Source: Gentiana macrophylla
Taxonomy: Eukaryota > Streptophyta > Magnoliopsida > Gentianales > Gentianaceae
Length of the DNA stretch: 64,000 nucleotides
Assembly: GCA_026214975.1 (NCBI GenBank)
Contig: JAOBSW010000933.1
Coordinates: 19,973-83,972 of the forward strand
Direction of reading: 5' to 3'
The notes beneath the pieces are model-generated. The model was not told the origin of the DNA. It saw only the letters and a list, made by a program, of their open reading frames with translations, and made no database searches. How positions within the stretch are numbered: the stretch's first letter is position 1; each line of letters begins with the position of its first letter. Position numbers and translations under genes: made by a program. Positions 25,916-37,374 of the stretch are shown here, piece by piece.

Positions 25916-26200
25916 ATTGGCGGGATATTTATTTTATCCATTATTACCACAGTTAAACCATCCAACGGTTACAAACGTTATGGAGGAGTAATGGACCACG
26001 TGTCAAGACAGCATTTAATCAGATTTAATCGTGGTTACCTCAATGTATGCGGCGCGATGTGCTTCAACTACCCACTGTCTATATAATCAGACTGTTACAT
26101 AGCAGATTCACCACTTGCAATTTCTGCTTTATTTCTGCAAAATCTACATCGTGTGAACACAGATTTAAGAGCAATTTTTCTTCATCCTTTTCTTATTTCA
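25916..26200 (+). promoter_or_regulatory. Element B: internal promoter of ORF3
   Basis: In order: E2F-like attggcgg (25,916-25,923, fits WTTSSCSS); tccaacggtta (25,961-25,971), a full match to the plant MSA element YCYAACGGYYA bound by three-repeat MYB factors; a G-box in ccacgtgtc (CACGTG 25,997-26,002); and a TATA box tatataat (26,080-26,087), 114 bases before ATG 26,201. A pyrimidine-rich leader follows. This layout is what an RNA polymerase II promoter for ORF3 would look like. Activity is inferred. Confidence 0.5.
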
Positions 26201-29200
26201 ATGGCGGAAAAGATTGAGGTTCAAATCGAATCAAGCCAAAGTGTAAGAGGCTATGTTGTTGATGCAAATCAAACAGAGTTGGCCATTAATATAGGTCGAA
26301 GAATTATAAGGTTTGCAGGCCTGGAGAACAAACTCAACATCAGATTAGAAACGATATCATACACCAATGTTATTGATTTACGGAAGAATATGGTTATAGA
26401 AGAATGAATCAAGCATTCAAAACCACTTGTGAATGGTAAGAGGAGCTTGTAATCTCCTCCAATCACGAGACAAGTGTTTGGTTTTGAAGAAATTGTTGAT
26501 GGTTCAGTCAACTCAAGCAATGGGATTGAACAAGATGGCATTAAGTGGATCGATTAAAATACATCAAGACACAAAATCAGTTCCTGGCATCAAGCTGCGA
26601 GGGATATTTGGCCCGAGTACAACCTCTTGAGCAAATTAATTGCAAAGAACATCTTTGGGGTTGGTTATAAGATGGATACTCTATCTGGACCCAAGATAGA
26701 GTTGATGATGATCATTTGCGTGGAGTTTGAAGTTTGATTAAATTTGGTTATTTCATTCACTATATGAAGAAAGTAGCCAAGGAGGACAAACTAAAGAAAA
26801 GGAAATCAAAGGCTTTACCTTCTAGGTTTGATGGTTCGGACTCTCGAATCATCCGGGAGGTTACCGATCTTGAACCGGCTTGACATAAATCAGTCCTGTA
26901 CAAGAAGGAGATTGATCATGCAATTCTGGACTTGATGATGATGAAGAGATTCTTGGAGAGGCTGCGATGATAATAATGATGGAGATGATGGTGATCTTTG
27001 GTGGTGGCAGTGTTAACAGACTAAGAAGATATCTATCAAACCCTCTTGCACCAAAGAAAGGCTGCTGGGAAAAGAAAAGCTGGCGGAACTACAAGGAAGA
27101 TAAAGCAAGTGTTAAAGCCTTCAAAGAAAACAAGAAAGGAAACAAGATGCATCAGCTGAGTGCACGAGGTCAAGTGGAAGTTCTCGACCCTGTGGCTTCA
27201 AGAAAAAGCTGGTGGTGAAATTTTTGAGAACAAATGTAAGGAAGCTAGAGAAAAAGAAAATTGACTAGGAAAGATGATGATGATGAACCCCTCTCCAAAA
27301 GAATGAAGGAAGTTACCAAAAAGAAGAAATATGGCAAGGGAAAGAGTTGAAAATCTTGGAAGAACAAAAGTCCAAGAAGAGGCATCGGTAGAAGAAGAAG
27401 AGTCGTTGTTGGCCGAGCCTAACTAATTATTCCACCAGCGTTGTAATCGGTGATTCTTCACGATGAGGTTACTAAGTCACATGAAGTGAACGAGGTTGTT
27501 GTTGAGCAATCTGTTGAAGAATCACAAGACGATCTGCATGTGCAGCCTCTTTGTAGAAGATGTTATGGTGAATCTACCAAGCCGCATAAAGGTTGTTGTT
27601 GAGCAATCATTGAAGATACACAGCAATCTTCATCGACTGAGAGCTCTTTGTAGTATTCACGAAGAACCACAAAGAAACCACCGAACTCGAACTGTGGTGG
27701 TTGAAAGAGGTGATTGAAGACTTGATTGAAGACCCTGCAAATTTGGCAATAGTTCAGGGGGAAGGGCAGTCTGCTGCTAACCCTGCTGATGAGCATGTAA
27801 GTCAGGGGGAATCAAGTATGATACAGATGGAAGTAGCAGGTACAACTACACAATCACAGCAACCTGCTGATTTTCGAACATCTGTAGAAGAAACCATGAA
27901 TCTGCTTGTTGGATCCTTTGGAGGTCAACAAGCTACTGGAGCTGCTCCCAGGAGGTCTTTCATGCCCTTTGAAAGGCATGTGAAAGAGAGCAAGAAAACT
28001 GAAGAATTTGTGGATCCCAAACTTCAGCAAATTGCTGATTACTTCGGTGGAAGTTTGGTTTCTAAAAGACAAAAACCACCATTACTCAACCAATGATGAT
28101 TTTGAAGAATGGGTTTTTGACAAGTTGGGAGTGGAAAACTTTCTTTGGATCGATTGATACAACCTTGGCCGCAATCAAGACTCGATGGATCTGTTTGATG
28201 AGCAGAAGGAGGAGGGGTATCAAATTTAGAGATCCAAGAGATGGTCCTGATGATTCTTCTTCATCATCGATAGTAGAGGAGATTTTCCCTCACGGACTGG
28301 AGAATCAAGTGGGCTGCACTAACACATGTACCATCCATACAATGCGATCCGATCGATCTTTGGTAGATCTCATTGAGGTCGTGATCGAGAAATGGATGAG
28401 GATCTACAAGATCTCACCATGGATGATCTAGAAGCATTGATCAATGAAGGAATCAATTTGAGTACTGGTAGGCTGGTGATGAACCAAGCACATTTCATGT
28501 TGTAGATCCTACCGCAGATGAACAAGAGTGAGGATTTGGATGGAGAGACAGTTGCTGATTTTAATGAACCTAGTGCCCGCTCTCCGAAGAGTCCATTGAA
28601 TATCAAGATGGATTTGACATTGAAGACACTCGACTAAAAGCGCCATCATCATCTCACAAGATTGGCAATGCTTGAAGGTTTCAAGTGGATAATACCAATA
28701 TATTCAATCCACAAACAAATTGAGGAGGAGGTCACAGTTGTTTGGGTACAAACAAGACTCTGCACAAAGGTTGGAACAGGAGGTGCAGCCAAAGCCGAGT
28801 CTCAAACAACACTGGACACGAGGTTGGAACAAACTTTGGGTTTGGAGGAAACCCCGTTGTTGATGAGGTCACTTGTAGTGGAGCCTCTTTGAGCCAAGGC
28901 CATTGTAGGGAAGGATAGTCAACAGACTCGTTGTTAATGAGGATGAGCAAATTTCTTTGGACTATGACTACAATGATGAAGAATTTCAAATTTTTGAGAG
29001 AAGAAGAATTTGTTGAAGAACCCGCACAAGATCCTATCTTTGAAGATGTTCTTGGTGTAATGGTTGAGGAAGGACCTCCCCGGGAGAGATATGAGTAGAG
29101 CAATGGTCTCACAGACAACAGCACAATCTGAGTTGAGGAGCTCACGATGGATCTACCGATAGTAGAATGGCGGTGGAGTGCAGTTGAAGTACTAAATGAG

Positions 29201-29469
29201 TTGAGGATCAGAAATGAAATGATATGTGATTAAGGACTCAACTGGACAGACAAGAAAGAAGATTTGAAGAACTGATGGCTCTGGTAAATGAAAACAGACA
29301 ATCTGCTGATACAGCTGCTTCAAACTTTGCTTCCACTCAAAATGCTATAAATGATATGATATATGATGTAAGATATATCAAGCAAGGGAACACACTGAAA
29401 GACAAGTTTTTGAAAGATCAACTTACATCCATTCATCAAAAACTTGACAAGCTTGTCGAAGCTGGCTGA
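26201..29469 (+). pseudogene. Element B: ORF3, accessory protein (broken, C-terminus lost)
   Basis: The start ATG 26,201 in caatggcgg opens MAEKIEVQIESSQSVRGY. The first 69 codons are open, ending at 26,407. Downstream pieces include a GIKLRGIFGP/LIAKNI segment (about 26,590-26,655) resembling a plant transposon-associated domain, and basic clusters (about 27,247-27,345). A duplicated VVVEQS repeat starts at 27,494 and 27,591. A long open stretch at 27,701-28,096 includes RRSFMPFERHVKES. Then come DEDLQDLTMDDLEAL-type acidic sequence (about 28,395) and a coiled-coil-like QNAINDMIYDVRYIKQG to KLDKLVEAG (29,335-29,466), with TGA at 29,467. The last 900 bases or so found in A and C are missing. 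No signal peptide or membrane segment is seen. Function unknown. Confidence 0.65.
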
Positions 29470-29501
29470 GCTCTTCTTCAGCCGCACAACAACTCGCCGA
29501 A
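29470..29501 (+). other. Element B: deletion scar in place of ORF3 tail and polypurine tract
   Basis: A short tail, ctcttcttcagccgcacaac then aactcgccga, leads straight into TGTTGG. Elements A and C have about 0.8-0.9 kb more here, including the polypurine tract. Element B therefore lacks the plus-strand primer. Confidence 0.65.
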
Positions 29502-31192
29502 TGTTGGACTTATTTCTTAGTTTTGATGATGAGTGCCATACTAGTCGTTATAGTGCAAAGGCAAAAGATGTCTAGATAAAATGTATAGGTTTATTGTGAG
29601 TTTGATTCATAAATAGGTTTGATCAAACAAGCATCGTGAAAAGGTCACTGATCGCTTTATCACAGACCGGTCCAGGCCAAGGGTAGATAGGCCAAGAGGG
29701 ACGGGTCTGCAACTCGACCAAGATCAAGATCAAGATCAAGGTCGAGGGTTCAAACTCAAGAAATGAAGGCTAAGTGGATCAAACTTAGTATTTAATGTCA
29801 AGGATATGGAATCGCATTTAGGCAAGTCTGTGATGACCTAAACTGATTACATATACCTTGTGTGTAAGGTCTAAGTTCCAAGTTGGATGATGTTTGGAAC
29901 TTAGTTATATTTAAAATGATGTAATCTAACTTCACAAATAAAAGTTGATAAAAGGAATCACTGCATTATATTTTTATGCATAAAAATATGATGTTCAAGC
30001 AGATCGATTGGTTTTACAAAGGCAGTATCAATGAACTCGCTGATATATACCTCGATTAATTCAAGATTATTGAGAAGTTACATGGATAAGAATAGCCAAC
30101 TACTCGACTTATCAAGCAAATCAAAGGCCGAGATTAAAAAGACGCTGATGATCCATATTTTTATCCATTGGATACAAGTCAGTGGTGGACAGACCGATCA
30201 CAAAAAGTAATCCCGACAAAGGTCACCCTATGAATAGTGACAATGCAAGGAGGATGGGACAAATACAAGGAACGGTCACATTTGAATTTCAAATTCAAGT
30301 CACATGCATTCCTACCTATAAACAGAGGACTTTCAACTCGTAAAGAAGATGATGAATTTTGGAATAAACTTCAAGTGATAACATTGAGCTAAAAACACCC
30401 TCACGAACTTACATCGAGCTTAAGGCCGATCTAGTTATTTTCTTCAAGTGCATTTCGTGTTCAAGCCGCATCAAGCATACACACTTGAAGACTCGCAAGT
30501 CGCTGATTATATCATCCTAATCAAGTCCGCAGAATCGAATCATTTATTTGATTCATTCTTTATTTTATAAAGAACCCGTCAAGACAAAAGAAGCATCTAT
30601 TAGTGTGAAAGATCGCTGGTTTGTGGTGGAGTCGTGAAGAGGCAATTCTACCCTTCAAGGACCTGGAAGACTCAGAGCAAAGAATCCTACCTGCTCTTAG
30701 TTTTCGCTTAGAAGCCATAGTTATTGGTGAAGGACAAGCAACCTAGGATTCTTTGTAAATGTATAACTCAAAGATTACTAGTGAATTTCTCCAACATCAC
30801 AGAGAAGAGTGGACGTTGGTGATTACATCATTCGAACCACTATAAAAATCTCTACTTACTTTCATCGTGATTTACTTTTTCGTGACTTAGTCATTATTCA
30901 TATCAACTCGTCGAATCTAGCAAATCAAATCACACACATACACTAATCGAGTATCTAATACTTAGTAACATATTTAACAACAAGTAACAAGGCTTAATTT
31001 TGATATTATTCCACGCACAAATTCAGCAAATCGAATCGCCAGAGACTCATCGCTTATCAAAAAGTTATCGAGGTCTCAAAGCAGATCATCAAGTATCGCA
31101 GTCGGGTTGTGTAATTTGTTAACTCTAAAGTTTTAAGTGTTAAGTTTATTCACCCCCTCTAAACTTAACTAAAGCCTTTCAAGGGACCAACA
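29502..31192 (+). mobile_element. LTR3, complete copia LTR shared by B and C
   Basis: It runs from TGTTGG to CCAACA, about 1.69 kb. It is followed by a priming site but, unlike LTR2 and LTR4, has no polypurine tract before it. The TATA-like motif is ctataaac at 30,316-30,323. A short caagat repeat lies at 29,719-29,741. Confidence 0.9.
29719..29741 (+). repeat. Hexanucleotide caagat repeat in LTR3
   Basis: About four units of caagat. LTR4 has fewer units at 41,681-41,697. It is a minor length polymorphism between LTR copies. Confidence 0.6.
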
Positions 31193-31194
31193 AT

Positions 31195-31206
31195 TCGTAT
31201 CGGAGC
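31195..31206 (+). promoter_or_regulatory. Element C: primer binding site
   Basis: The sequence tcgtatcggagc, two bases after CCAACA, corresponds to TGGTATCAGAGC with two differences, one of them CAG read as cgg. The position matches element B. Confidence 0.75.
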
Positions 31207-31291
31207 GCTGCTTCGCTCAAGGAACTTACTTGTTGTGCTTGTGAAAATTTTTAAAACTTTCTTTCTGTTATCGATTTTCAAGACTTGCATC

Positions 31292-33584
31292 ATGGATAAC
31301 ACACAAGATGCTAGAACCATGTTGATGTGTTCTTCTTGATAGATTTGATGAGTATAAACGCCGAATGCAAGCATATCTTGTCGCTACTCACGATGAGATG
31401 ATGGATGTACTTGAATCAAGGACCACCTGAGATTACAAAGGCGCAGAATAAATAGTGACAGAATCGAGTACATTCCTAAACCAAAGAGAGAATGGAATGC
31501 GTAAGACAGTAAAGAGCAAACTCAACAACATTGCTATTGATATCATCTACGTAACCTTGATAGCAATATGTACATGAAAAGTCAAAGATTGCAAGATCGC
31601 AAAGGAACTTTGGGATAAGATTCACTTAACTGTGGAAGGCACCGATGCAATAAAGAAGAACAAAATCAAGCAGGGCGTAAAAGGTTTCAAAAGTTCAAAA
31701 TGCTACCTAATGAAACCATTGAGCAAATGGAGTCCGTGATTCAATGCAATCTAGATGAACTTACTCACGAGTGTAAGTTATTCAAAAGAGGAAGTAAACA
31801 CCAAAATCTTGGAAGCTTTACTCGCAAGAGATGTTTGGAAATGAAGGTGGATCAGAATTGAAGAAATGAGAAAGTTGCATGAAGAAGACACCTTCAAATT
31901 GTTTCCTCGATCTTAAGGCCTATGAATTTAGCAAGAAGTTAGTGCCTGGAATCGAAAATGAAGAGCTAAAGACCATCAGATTACTGCTTCACATCATGAA
32001 GAAACATCGTGGAGGACAGATGATATGCTAGATGAAATGCAAGAGCAAATTGCCCTAATGAGCAAGAAAATCGTAATGATGAAGACCGAAAGGCCCCTAC
32101 AAGAAATTTCACAAAGAGGCCTAACAAAGAAGGAAAGAAGAACCAAAGAAAGATAATGACTATCTATGCTTTCATTGCAAGAAACTGTGACACTTCGCAC
32201 CGATTGTCCCGAAGTTGAAACAAGGCAAGGAACTCGATTATCTTTGCTTCAACCGTAAGAAGCCTCGACATTTTAGACTGATTGTCTGACTCCATCAAGA
32301 CCAAGAGTCAACAAAGGAGACATGGCAAGAAGGCTATGGTTGCCGAAGATGAATCAGATATGAAGTGGATCTCAAAAGGAAATGAATCGATGACACAAAG
32401 ATCGGGTTGTCGATATGGAGGATTATGCTTTGATGGCCAACATGGATGAAACTGAGGAGGTATACAACATCAGATCTATAAACACTCTCGCTGAAGTGAT
32501 TGTGAATCAACCCGTGGTTCAAATCCTAGAAATTTCGACAACAATGAGACTTTGATGCCATCCTTAATCAACTAAGGATAATACAATCTGGCATGAGATT
32601 GTGAAGGCTGAAAAAGAGGCTCTTGAGTTAGAAGTTGGAAGATTGAAAGTCGAATTATGGTTTTCAAAGGTAAGGAAAAAGATGTTGGACAGATCAAGAT
32701 AAGTTCACTTAACATCCAAAGCATTCTCTCGAATCACAACCATCTTGTTCCAATATCGCATACAACCAGAAAGCCTTATGGAGATAGAATCGGGCTTGAT
32801 TTGGAACTCAAGAATCTAACAAGAGTGGATCCAAGAAGGTCATCAACCTAGTACCTGCACTGGTCCTAAGTTTGTGCCTCGCACTAGATCCATCTCCCAA
32901 GAAGGGCCAAGCAAAGAAACCAAATGAGAATGCCTCAAAGAAGTTAAAATCGTAAGTCTCGTAAGTCAACAGCCTCCTAGTAAAAAGAATAAATCCAAAA
33001 ATAGATCATTGTATCTTCTAAGTCGGGCCGATAGCAGCACCGCTACCAAGTCTGGCCGGACCACGTAGGGAAAGAAATGTAAATATTCCAAGAATAAGAA
33101 TCCTAAATCCAAAATGTTGATCATTCAAGTGGATACTTATCTCGTGGGGGAAAGGTAGACTGCTCCTCATCGATAATGATTGGAATATTCCTCAAGATCT
33201 AATGCTAGAAACAAACAAGATAACCATACTACTAGTGGTAAAATCCTAGGCAATGGAATCAAGCAGAGACTTACACAAGACCTCAACAGACTCCATATTA
33301 CAGTGGTTGTTCCTAACAGACAAAGACACCTATGGTTATGCAAATGTTTCTAATAACAAGAATCATTTCAAACAAAGATTATGTACCAAAAGGCCGTAAA
33401 ACATATGTGGTTCCTACACAACCTAATGTTAGAACTTATGGATGTGTGGAATACATGTATGAACCAAAGTATGAACCAAAGTATGACACATTTAGAGAAG
33501 ACCTTATGGAAACATACCAAGTGGTCATGCTTGCCATCGACCACTATGGACCCAAACAAAGTTTGGGTACCTAAAATGCATTAA
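31292..33584 (+). pseudogene. gag: Element C: gag (broken)
   Basis: ATG 31,292 in catcatggataac is the best start, giving MDNT and then MLMCS. Aligned with B, the region covers the capsid part, then two zinc knuckles: CFHCKK near 32,168-32,180, and a second near 32,245-32,285 with one cysteine codon changed to cgt. A coiled-coil-like LELEVGRLKVE stretch lies near 32,625-32,655. A Lys/Ser-rich part and a repeated YEPK motif (about 33,466-33,486) follow. It ends with a KMH-type codon run and TAA at 33,582-33,584, as in B. Many frame breaks coincide with CAG/CTG positions. Confidence 0.75.
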
Positions 33585-33597
33585 CTTTGTTTTGTAG

Positions 33598-33990
33598 GGT
33601 GTCCTGGTACTTTGACAAAGGATGTTCCAGCACACATGACAAAGAATAAGCACCGCCTATCAAACTTTGTGGCAAAAGATGGTCCAAGGTGAATTTTGGC
33701 AACAAAAATACACCTGGCTATACAAGAGGATATGGCACACTTATCGTAAATGGACTTACAATCAAGAATGTTGCATATGTGGAAGGACTCGATTACAACT
33801 TGTCGAAAGCAATCGACAATTTCGTGATATGGGATACAAGGTCACTTTTGACAAAAACAATTGTATTGTCATTAGTGAAAGAGGTGATCAAGTTGTACTT
33901 GCCGGTAGAAGGCAATGTAACATGTATGTTGTGGATTGGTCTCATCATAGCCTGTAAATCCGCTCGATTGTGCATACCAAATCGAACTCA
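33598..33990 (+). pseudogene. Element C: aspartic protease region (broken)
   Basis: The active-site start is nearly readable as WYFD then KGC (33,608-33,625), where a serine is expected before glycine; the codon is replaced by aaa. Then come NFGNKNTPGYTRGYGTLI and IKNVAYVEGLDYNL (33,690-33,800), and a DKNNCIVISERGDQVVLAG-like stretch in another frame. The frame differs from that of the upstream gag end. Confidence 0.7.
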
Positions 33991-34960
33991 ATTGGTTATG
34001 GCACAAGAAGTTAAATCATCTAAATTTTGATGATATTAATCAGTTTAGTGAAGAAGAAGTTAGTGGTTGGTTTACCTGAGATCACATTCAAGAAGGATGC
34101 TATCTGTGATGCATGTCAGCAAGGTAAACAGATAAAGTCAAGTTTCAAGTCAAAGACTAAACAATCAACTAACAGAGTGTTGGAGCTTATGCACATGGAT
34201 CTTTTTGGACCAATAACTCCAACAAGTGTGACAGGAAAGAAATACACCTTAGTGGTTGTGGATGATTTTTCAAGATACACTTGGGTGATATTCATGAACA
34301 AGAAAAGTGAGACACTCCAAAGCATGCCTAATCTTTTGAAGAGATTACAAAATGAGAAAAGTTTAACAGCCATAAAGATAAGATCGATCGTGGCATCGAA
34401 TTTTCAACAAAGTTATAAGAGAATATTGTGAATGTAACGGTGTACTTCATCAACTTGTCATTGTTGTACACCTCAAGAAATGGGGTTGCCGAAAAGAAGA
34501 AACAGACATTAAAGGAAGCAGAAGAACAATGATTTGTGAAGCATTGCTACTCGAAGATATTCAATCAAGCAAAGAAATACAAAGATGCTATACACAAAAT
34601 AGAACATCAAGAAACAAGAAGTCAAGACACCTTACGAGATCTCGAATGGAAGGATACCTAATATATCCTATTTTCATCCATTTGAAGCAAATGTTTTATT
34701 CTAAATCATAAAGTTCATTTGAAAACATTCCAACCAAAATCGATGAAGGAATTTTCTTAGGATATTCTTCACAAACAGAGTATCTGTGGTAATCAACAAA
34801 AGAACACTAAAACATGAAGAAACAATCCATGTTGTGTTTGATGAACCTAAGTTTATCTGGTATGGAAGATAAAGAGTGTGAACTCGCCGAGAATCAACAA
34901 GTCATCGATCCAGATTGTGTTGAAGTTTTGGAAAGATTCAATGACTTAAAAGTTTCGACA
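33991..34960 (+). pseudogene. Element C: integrase (N-terminal half open)
   Basis: The zinc-binding part runs from the LWHKK region (about 33,993) to CDACQQGKQ (about 34,108-34,134). The core has MHMDLFGP with the first catalytic aspartate, then VVVDDFSRYTWVIF. The open stretch is 34,027-34,431. The second catalytic region (about 34,378-34,405) reads atcgatcgtggcatcgaa, where a CAG and a CTG appear converted. The C-terminal FLGYSS region is at about 34,745-34,775. Confidence 0.82.
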
Positions 34961-35079
34961 TCGCCTCAATAACACCTCGGCCGACAATGTTATCGATGCA
35001 ACAATCAAGCAATTCAAGGATCTCACTGACTCCTCAGAGAAGAAACTACAAAGCAGACTCCTATCAAGATGATATTCCC

Positions 35080-36190
35080 GAAAATCAAAATAACCAAAAT
35101 CCACAATGGTTAAGGAATCACCTCACAACAAGTTATTGGCAATGTACAAAGAAGGTGTGAGGACTAAGACAACTGGAAGCTATGTTTACTTGTTTTCTAT
35201 CTCAAATGGAACCTAAAGTTGTTGAAGAAGCAATTTTGTGATCCAGATTGATAATTGCTATGCAAGAAGAATTAAATGAATTTGAAAGAAATCAAGTTTG
35301 ACACTAGTTGAAAGGCCAAGTCATGCAAATATCATTGGTACTAAATGGGTATACGTAAATAAACTTGATGAATCTGTACCATTGTTAGAAATAAGGCCGC
35401 ACTAGTTGCAAAAGGCTATTCTCAAGGTATGAATAGATTTTGATGAGACTTATGCACCTGCTGCAAGATTGAAGCTATCGATTATTTTTGGCACATGTCG
35501 CATACAAGAACTTCAAAGTATATCAAATGGATGTCAAGAGTGCATTTTTGAATGGTATCCTAGAGGAGGAAGTGTATGTTCAAGAACCTCCTGGATTTGA
35601 AGTTAAAGATCAAGAAGATAAAGTGTATAGACTCAACAAAGCACTTTATGGATTGAAACAAGCACCAAGAGCATGGTATGAGACTCTATCTCAATTCTTG
35701 GTGGACAATGGTTTTACAAAAGTGGACCATTGACAAGACACTTTTCGTAATCAAGTGAAGGGACAAAGACTCCTCTGGTACAAATTTACGTGGATGACAT
35801 AATTTTTGGTTCTCGAGAATGATTTACTTTGTGAAAAGTTTGCAAATCTAATGAAGAGCAAATTCCAAATGAGTATGATGGGAGAAATGAATTACTTTTG
35901 GGATTGCAAGTTAAACAGATGAAAGATGGAATCTTCATTCATCAAACCAAGTATACCAAAAGAGTTGTCAAGAAATTTGGTATGGAAAACAAAGACTAAG
36001 AATTCAACTCCTATGAGTACAAACATCGATTGATGAAGATAAAGAAGGCAAAGATGTTGATCGACTTTGTATGTATGATGATAGGCAAGTCTCGGTCAGA
36101 TCTCATCGCCAAACAGACCGATATATCCTTTGTCTGTAGGTGTTTGTGCAAGATTTCAATCCAAACCTAAAGAAAGTCATTTAGGTGCGC
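35080..36190 (+). pseudogene. Element C: reverse transcriptase (broken)
   Basis: The open stretch 35,488-35,733 carries [20 protein letters not shown] and [14 protein letters not shown]. The catalytic YVDD is at 35,787-35,798 in a shifted frame. FGMEN and PMST motifs follow near 35,975-36,020. Compared with B, cttttcagaatc reads cttttcgtaatc (35,741) and tctgaa reads tctcgagaa (about 35,812), which helps explain the frame losses. Confidence 0.88.
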
Positions 36191-36726
36191 TAAAAGAATT
36201 CTCAAGTATCTAAAAGAGACTTTGGGAGTAGGAATATGGTATTCCAAGGAAGGAAGCTTCAAAGTAATATCCTACTCAGATTCTCGATTATGCCGGATGC
36301 AAGATTGATAGAAAAAGCACCTCAGAACCTCGCCGCTTAACGGGAAATAGACTGGTCTCCCGGTTTAGCAAGAAATGTAATTTATTTCAACTTCCATCCT
36401 GGTCGAATACATTGTCGCCGGAAGTTGCCAGGCACAAGTACTATGGCTAAGACAACAATTATGGATTATGGAATTGAAGAAAAGGAAATTCCAATCATGT
36501 GTGACAACACAAGTGCAATTGCAATCACGTAAAATCCTGCTTTGCATTCAAGAACCAAGCACATTGATGTGAGACATCATTTTATAAGAGATCATGTTGA
36601 AAAGAAAGATGTGGTGGTTCTATACATCCCTATCAAGATCAACTTGCTGATATTTTCACTAAACCACTTGACAGTGAAAGATTTGCTAAATTAAGGACTG
36701 AACTTGGAATTATAAAGATTGACTGA
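36191..36726 (+). pseudogene. Element C: RNase H (broken)
   Basis: The first part has a YSD-like motif at about 36,270. CDNTSAIAIT lies near 36,500-36,530, followed by a stop made by cacaga reading cacgtaa. SRTKHIDVRHHFIRDHVE and the natural C-terminus LGIIKID follow, with TGA at 36,724-36,726. Confidence 0.85.
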
Positions 36727-36752
36727 TATTCAGCAATGTACTGGAATTCACC

Positions 36753-36960
36753 AAGGGGATTAGTCTTTGCTATGTTGGGTGAGCTCACTTAGCAGATTAG
36801 TCATTGGTATCAACAATTCCATGTACTTATGTTTGAACAATTGAGCAAATGAGGTTGCCAAGGGGATTGGTCTTTGTCATGTTGGGTGAGCTCACTTGAC
36901 AGATCAGTCATTGGTATTAAACTTCATCTTGTATTATCAATTGAACAAAACAAGGAGAAA
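36753..36960 (+). repeat. Element C: ~107-bp tandem duplication after pol
   Basis: Copies start at aaggggattag (36,753) and aaggggattgg (36,860). They share tgggtgagctcactt, a (t)cagtcattggta-type motif and an acaattgaac-like end. This is the cleanest of the three pairs. Confidence 0.8.
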
Positions 36961-37093
36961 ACAAGGATCAGCAGAGTCACTTTGTCGCCAAATGTCAAGT
37001 TTCACTTATCGCCAGATCGCCGAGCCCACCTCGCCGAGGGATACCCCGTCAAATGGAACTTTACTCACCAAAGTTATTAAAGTCAAAAAGCAT

Positions 37094-37374
37094 ATTGGCG
37101 GGATATTTATTTTATCCATTATTACCACAGCTTAAACCATCCAACGGTTACAAACGTTATGATGGGAGTAATGGGCCACGTGTCAAGACAAAGATTTAAT
37201 CGATTAATCGTGGTTACCTCAATGTACGCGGCAATGACAGCTTCAACTACCCACCGCCTATATAATCGATCACACATAGCAGATTCACCACTTGCAATTT
37301 TCGCTTTATCATCAAAATCTACTTGTCGTGAACACAGATTTGAGAGCAATCTTCTTCATCTTTTTCTTATTTCA
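37094..37374 (+). promoter_or_regulatory. Element C: internal promoter of ORF3
   Basis: It has the same order as in B: attggcgg (37,094-37,101), MSA element tccaacggtta (37,140-37,150), G-box CACGTG (37,177-37,182) and TATA box tatataat (37,259-37,266), 109 bases before ATG 37,375. Order and spacing are kept between B and C. Confidence 0.5.

Larger units (their letters stand above)
19856..29501 (+). mobile_element. Copia element B internal region (Sirevirus-like)
   Basis: Order: priming site, gag, protease, integrase, reverse transcriptase, RNase H, duplicated spacer, ORF3. Integrase before reverse transcriptase defines Ty1-copia. The large size, long LTRs, two zinc knuckles and an extra ORF after pol point to the Sirevirus lineage. 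It lacks a polypurine tract through a 3' deletion. Confidence 0.8.

Noticed and set aside
18067..31192. Dating the insertions from LTR2-LTR3 divergence
   Set aside because: The differences are dominated by CAG/CTG-context changes and homopolymer indels that look technical, so any age would be inflated.
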